Source of the DNA: Woeseiaceae bacterium
GTDB taxonomy: Bacteria > Pseudomonadota > Gammaproteobacteria > Steroidobacterales > Woeseiaceae
Assembly: GCA_028289545.1 (NCBI GenBank)
Contig: JANQPG010000075.1
Coordinates: 1-58,368 of the forward strand
Reading direction: 5' to 3'
Length of the DNA stretch: 58,368 bases
The notes beneath the pieces are model-generated. The model did no database searches. It worked only from the letters and a program-made list of their open reading frames with translations, and had not been told where the DNA came from. Shown in pieces: positions 54,888-58,368 of the stretch. The first letter of the stretch is position 1. Each line of letters opens with the position of its first letter. A program made the position numbers and the translations under genes.

Positions 54888-55914
54888 AGAGAGCGCCGAC
54901 AGCCGCCAATCCGGGCTCGATGCCTGGGGCTATCTGGCTCGCGCGCGTGTCGACCGCGGCCGCGTCGAAGCCTGGCTGCCGCTCATTCTCAGCGCCGCGG
55001 GGGCACTCGGCATACTGCCCTTTGCAATCATGCGTTTCACGGAAGGGAACTGGTTCGACGGCGTCATCGATACGCTGCTCATTGCGGGCATCGTCTTGCT
55101 GGGCTGGCTCGTGTACCGAACCCCTCGGGTCCGCGTCGCCGCGACGATGATCGCCATCCTCTGCGTTGTGGGCGTGCTGTCGACGGTGTATTCCAATGGG
55201 CCACAGCAGATCTACTGGGCCTATCCTGCGCTCATGGCCATCTTCTACCTGGTCCGCCCGAACGAGGCGATCCTGCTGTGTCTCGGTATGCTTGCGGGTC
55301 TGATTCCCGCCTACCTGCCAAACCCCGACAAGATCGCGGCCGGGACGGTGTTCATAACAATCGTTGTCATGTGCGCGTTCGGCTACGCATTTTCGGTGGT
55401 GACCCGCAGGCAACAGGCCGCTCTCATCAAGCTCGCGACAAAAGATCCGCTGACCGGCGCCGGCAATCGCCGCGCACTCGATGCCAAGCTGGGCCATATT
55501 GTGGCGAAGCGGGCAAGGAAACCCGGCAAAGCGTCGCTGATCATGCTCGACCTGGACCATTTCAAAGCCGTCAACGACGCACACGGCCATGCGACGGGCG
55601 ATCTCATTCTCAAAAGCCTGACTGAAATCATCAATCTTCGTATTCGCGTGATTGACAGCCTGTTCCGAATCGGCGGCGAAGAGTTTGTCGTGGTTCTCGA
55701 CGGTGAGGACAAGGAACACGCAAGCCATCTGGCGGAGCAGCTACGTACCCTGGTCGAAGCCAACGAACTGGTTCCCGAACAGGAAGTGACAATTTCACTG
55801 GGCGTGGCGGAACTGGTCCCCGGCGAAACGCCCCTGGAGTGGCTGGAGCGAGCCGATGCCGCGATGTATCGGGCAAAACGCCGCGGCAGAAACATTACGA
55901 GCCTTGCATCCTGA
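54865..55914 (+). CDS. Membrane diguanylate cyclase (GGDEF)
   Basis: 349 residues: five or six transmembrane helices (about 35-180) and a GGDEF domain (188-345) with DPLTGAGNRRAL, the active site GGEEF (270-274) and an inhibitory I-site RVID (261-264) five residues before it. It makes cyclic di-GMP from two GTP and should be product-inhibited. The ATG at 54865 has a GGGG only two bases upstream, too close for normal initiation, and it lies inside a tiny upstream ORF; translation may depend on coupling. Confidence 0.9.
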   Translation: MPKSPPLKESADSRQSGLDAWGYLARARVDRGRVEAWLPLILSAAGALGILPFAIMRFTEGNWFDGVIDTLLIAGIVLLGWLVYRTPRVRVAATMIAILCVVGVLSTVYSNGPQQIYWAYPALMAIFYLVRPNEAILLCLGMLAGLIPAYLPNPDKIAAGTVFITIVVMCAFGYAFSVVTRRQQAALIKLATKDPLTGAGNRRALDAKLGHIVAKRARKPGKASLIMLDLDHFKAVNDAHGHATGDLILKSLTEIINLRIRVIDSLFRIGGEEFVVVLDGEDKEHASHLAEQLRTLVEANELVPEQEVTISLGVAELVPGETPLEWLERADAAMYRAKRRGRNITSLAS

Positions 55915-55956
55915 CGAGGCCCGCCTCCGAACGTCATCAGATTACTGGATTACCCA

Positions 55957-57789
55957 TCAGGGCAGCTTCGATTCGATGTACCGTTGCACGACGCGCTCGA
56001 GCGCAGCTAGCGGCAACGCGCCGTTGCTGAGCAGCGTGTCGTGAAACTCACGAAGATCGAACGCCTCGCCAAGCGCCGTTTCCGCTTCACGACGCAACTC
56101 CCAGATCTTGATTTCGCCCAGCTTGTAGGCCAACGCCTGGCCCGGCCATGAGATGTAGCGGTCTACTTCCGCACGAATGTTGCCCGCCGACAGGCCCGTA
56201 TTGGCCGTCATGTAATCGATTGCCTGCTGACGCGTCCATCCTTTGGCGTGTATGCCGGTATCGACGACCAGGCGGCATGCCCGCCACATTTCGTAGCTCA
56301 GGCGCCCAAAATGCTCGTAGGGTGTCTGATAAATGCCCATCTCCACGCCGAGTTTTTCCGCGTACAGCGCCCAGCCTTCGCCAAACGCACTGAAGTAGAG
56401 ATCGCGGCGGAATGCCGGCACCTCCATCATCTCGAGCGCAAGAGCGCCCTGATGGTGATGGCCGGGCACAGCCTCGTGCAGTGTCAGCGCGGGTAGTTCG
56501 TACAGCGGGCGCTGATCCAGCGCATAGGTATTCAGCCAGAATGCGCCGCCAGTGGCGCCGTTCAGCGGCGCACCGAAATAAGCGCCGGTCGTATAGTTGG
56601 GCGCTATCTCGTCGGGCACCGGCACAACACCGTAGCTCTGCCGCGGCAGCTTGCCGAAAAAGCGCGGCATCTGATAATCGACACGCTTCGCAATCCACGC
56701 CGCTTCCTTGAGCAGGGCAACCGGCGACTTCGCGTAAAACTGCGGGTCCGTGCGGAGAAACTGTGTGAAGTCGTCGAAACTCCCTTCGAAGCCTACCTCG
56801 TCGATGATCGCCAGCATTTCAGCGCGAATGCGCGCGACCTCGTCGAGGCCGGCGCGATGAATCTCGTCCGCGTCGATATCGGTCAGCGTCGTATAACGGC
56901 GAACCTGGAACGCGTAATACTCACTACCGCGCGGCAGGAACGAAGCACCGATCATGTCCGAAGCTTCATAGTCGCTTTCCAGGAAATTGGCCAGCTGCGT
57001 AAACGCGGGAAAAACCTGTTCGCGGATAATCTCTTTCGCGTGCGCCGATAGACGAAGGTAATCCGAGCGCGACAACGCTTCGGGCTGTTCGGCAAGCGGC
57101 GTAAAGAAACCGCTGTCCTCGGCGCGCTCCTTGACCTGTGCCCGGAGCGTGGGCACGACGCCGTCGATTACGACTCGCGGCAACACAAAACCGGCACGCG
57201 ATCCGGACTCGAGATTGGCGATGTTCTCGTCAAAGTAGCGCGGTATGTCCTGAAGACGCTCGAGATAATCTTCGTAGTCGCCGACGCTTTCCATTCGCAC
57301 GCCGGTTGCCGCCGTAATGGCGTTCATGAAGAAGCCCGAGAACGTATTGAACGGTATCCGGCTAAGATCGAGTTCACGCGCACCGACGGAATCGCGCAAC
57401 ACCCATTCGAAAAGCTGCGCATTGATGCGGTCGTTTTCGGTGAATGCGGAGCGATCGATGTCGTCGAGCCGAGCGAGAAAACGCCGTTCCATCGCCAGCC
57501 GCCGAGTCTCCGCCGCGGGTGTCACGGATGCAAAACGGTTGTTGAAACGGTCAACCCCGCTGCGGGTGGCCGCCACGGGGTACTCCGCCAGGTAGTAATC
57601 CCAGTATTCAGCCATCAGATCGTCAAGACTCGCGCTGGACGCCGCGGCAGGCGCAGCGTGCAGCGCCGCCGCGCACAGCAGGAATGCCGCAGCGTGGCTT
57701 CGGATGCGGCTTGCGAAAAAGCGAAAGATTTGGCCCGGACAGAGTTTCAGCGCACTACTCCTCGAGTTCCGCCGGCACCGCGGCAACAA
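55957..57789 (-). CDS. DUF885 family exported metallopeptidase-like protein
   Basis: 610 residues with a signal-type segment (about 30-50, ending PAAASS) and a DUF885 domain filling the rest. Key text is LTLHEAVPGHHHQGALALE, a zinc-type HExxH variant, with FGEGWALYAEKLG and MWRACRLVVDTGIHAKGW. DUF885 proteins are periplasmic or lipoprotein peptidase-like enzymes of uncertain substrate. No ATG is present at the start; TTG at 57789 is used, but a later alternative start is possible. Confidence 0.88.
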   Translation of the reverse strand: MLPRCRRNSRSSALKLCPGQIFRFFASRIRSHAAAFLLCAAALHAAPAAASSASLDDLMAEYWDYYLAEYPVAATRSGVDRFNNRFASVTPAAETRRLAMERRFLARLDDIDRSAFTENDRINAQLFEWVLRDSVGARELDLSRIPFNTFSGFFMNAITAATGVRMESVGDYEDYLERLQDIPRYFDENIANLESGSRAGFVLPRVVIDGVVPTLRAQVKERAEDSGFFTPLAEQPEALSRSDYLRLSAHAKEIIREQVFPAFTQLANFLESDYEASDMIGASFLPRGSEYYAFQVRRYTTLTDIDADEIHRAGLDEVARIRAEMLAIIDEVGFEGSFDDFTQFLRTDPQFYAKSPVALLKEAAWIAKRVDYQMPRFFGKLPRQSYGVVPVPDEIAPNYTTGAYFGAPLNGATGGAFWLNTYALDQRPLYELPALTLHEAVPGHHHQGALALEMMEVPAFRRDLYFSAFGEGWALYAEKLGVEMGIYQTPYEHFGRLSYEMWRACRLVVDTGIHAKGWTRQQAIDYMTANTGLSAGNIRAEVDRYISWPGQALAYKLGEIKIWELRREAETALGEAFDLREFHDTLLSNGALPLAALERVVQRYIESKLP

Positions 57790-57896
57790 AAGACTGGACT
57801 GAATTCAACACACTCGCCTGATCGGATCGAGATGACTGCCAACGCGCGTTATACACGCTGACGGCCTGGGAGCCAATTGTGGCCGGCCGTACAGCC

Positions 57897-57959
57897 TAGT
57901 GGGCTGCTTGAAAAATTCCTACACTTTTAGAGCGTAGGAATTTATCAAGCAGCCCACTA
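57897..57959. repeat. 63-bp palindromic repeat at the end of the holin-like gene
   Basis: Two 26-bp arms, starting TAGTGGGCTGCTTGA (57897) and ending CAGCCCACTA (57959), with one mismatch, around an 11-base loop. The right arm's last three bases read TAG on the minus strand and form the stop codon of the gene at 57957. Part of the same family is found at 42474-42502. A hairpin of this size could also act as a terminator. Confidence 0.85.
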
Positions 57960-58334
57960 ACGGCGCGCGCGCACCAGTATTTCGTAGCGCCCGTCCGGAC
58001 CGATGAACCAGGAGGCAAACAGGCTGGTCAGGCTTACGACAATGGCGCCGAGGATCGCCGAGCCGAAACCTGCCACCGCAAACCCCGGCAACAGCGCCGC
58101 CACGAGGCCAAACATCAGTCCGTTTAGCACAAAGATAAACAGCCCAAGGGTCAATATCGTGAGCGGCAGGGTCAGCAGGAACATCAGCGGTCGGATCACG
58201 GCGTTAACCAGCCCCAGGAGGAGCGCCGCCAGGACAAACGAGCCGGGCCCGCTGATCGATACGCCCGAGAGGAAACGCGAGGCCAGGTACAGGCCGAGTA
58301 TGATGATCAACAGCCTGAGTATGAATCCGCGCAT
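57957..58334 (-). CDS. Phage holin-like four-helix membrane protein
   Basis: 125 residues with four membrane helices (about 4-24, 30-50, 57-80, 88-112), as in the YvlD/DUF phage-holin-family proteins (IRPLMFLLTLPLTILTLGLFIFVLNGLMF). These are ordinary chromosomal envelope proteins despite the name. The last residues (EILVRARR) and the TAG stop abut the palindromic repeat. Confidence 0.88.
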   Translation of the reverse strand: MRGFILRLLIIILGLYLASRFLSGVSISGPGSFVLAALLLGLVNAVIRPLMFLLTLPLTILTLGLFIFVLNGLMFGLVAALLPGFAVAGFGSAILGAIVVSLTSLFASWFIGPDGRYEILVRARR

Positions 58335-58368
58335 GGAGTTCCTCGAAGTTTGCGGTCAGCTCCAGTGA

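Noticed and set aside
57957..58334. Prophage signal from a holin-like protein
   Set aside because: No other phage gene is present. This four-helix family is a common chromosomal membrane protein.

Overview
The window is a GC-rich (about 60%) chromosomal segment of a gammaproteobacterium. The evidence is the gene order yebC-ruvC-ruvA-ruvB-ybgC-tolQ-tolR-tolA-tolB-pal-cpoB-tRNA-Lys(TTT), a monofunctional RelA, an EF-G2-type second elongation factor, and a mixture of Tol-Pal, AlkB, DUF3300, DUF885 and YfaZ families. The mix would suit a marine or sediment lineage such as Woeseiaceae or a relative, but that placement is inference. There is no prophage, integrase, transposase gene or CRISPR array.

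Layout. 1-8348 (minus): tRNA-Lys and the Tol-Pal envelope machine, then ruvCAB and yebC. 8367-12784: a YfaZ-like outer membrane protein, divergent relA, and a sodium:alanine-type symporter ending at a bidirectional terminator. 12830-18352 (minus): sucA-sucB-lpd, the complete 2-oxoglutarate dehydrogenase complex. 18517-24290: a DUF5658-like membrane protein, a c-type cytochrome lipoprotein, alkane hydroxylase AlkB, a beta-barrel protein, an MFS transporter, a PHP phosphatase and ArfB. 24359-27414 is accessory: a small two-gene operon behind a GTTACA palindrome, then a Fic protein with a C-terminal winged helix behind a very regular array of TGTCGA half-sites, then an unknown membrane protein. 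27427-29862 (minus): a lipoprotein-like short-chain dehydrogenase followed by queC and queE. 30062-36726: unknown and exported proteins, a DUF3300 protein, an OmpR-type two-component system with phased GAAAC repeats upstream, and a DUF4397 lipoprotein. 36871-43196: MOSC protein, small membrane proteins, a ribbon-helix-helix/partner pair with its own GCGTTA operator, a CoA-binding protein, an SLC13 permease and a zinc peptidase. 43577-47169: EF-G2, a small unknown protein and a RarD-like transporter. 47211-51744 (minus): an RND efflux pair whose two genes are separated by a palindromic MITE-like element. 52161-58334: an ExeA-like ATPase with a long acidic tail, a diguanylate cyclase preceded by a tiny repetitive ORF, a DUF885 peptidase and a holin-like four-helix protein ending in a second palindromic repeat.

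The most striking non-coding signal is 25105-25271: ten TGTCGA half-sites arranged as five dyads whose centres are exactly 35 bp apart, with dyad lengths alternating 27 and 17 bp. It lies directly upstream of fic and abuts a likely -10 box. Because the Fic protein carries a winged-helix domain, I infer an autoregulated AMPylator/regulator unit. The second theme is palindromic repeats that have landed exactly at gene ends and now form stop codons (50590, 57957).
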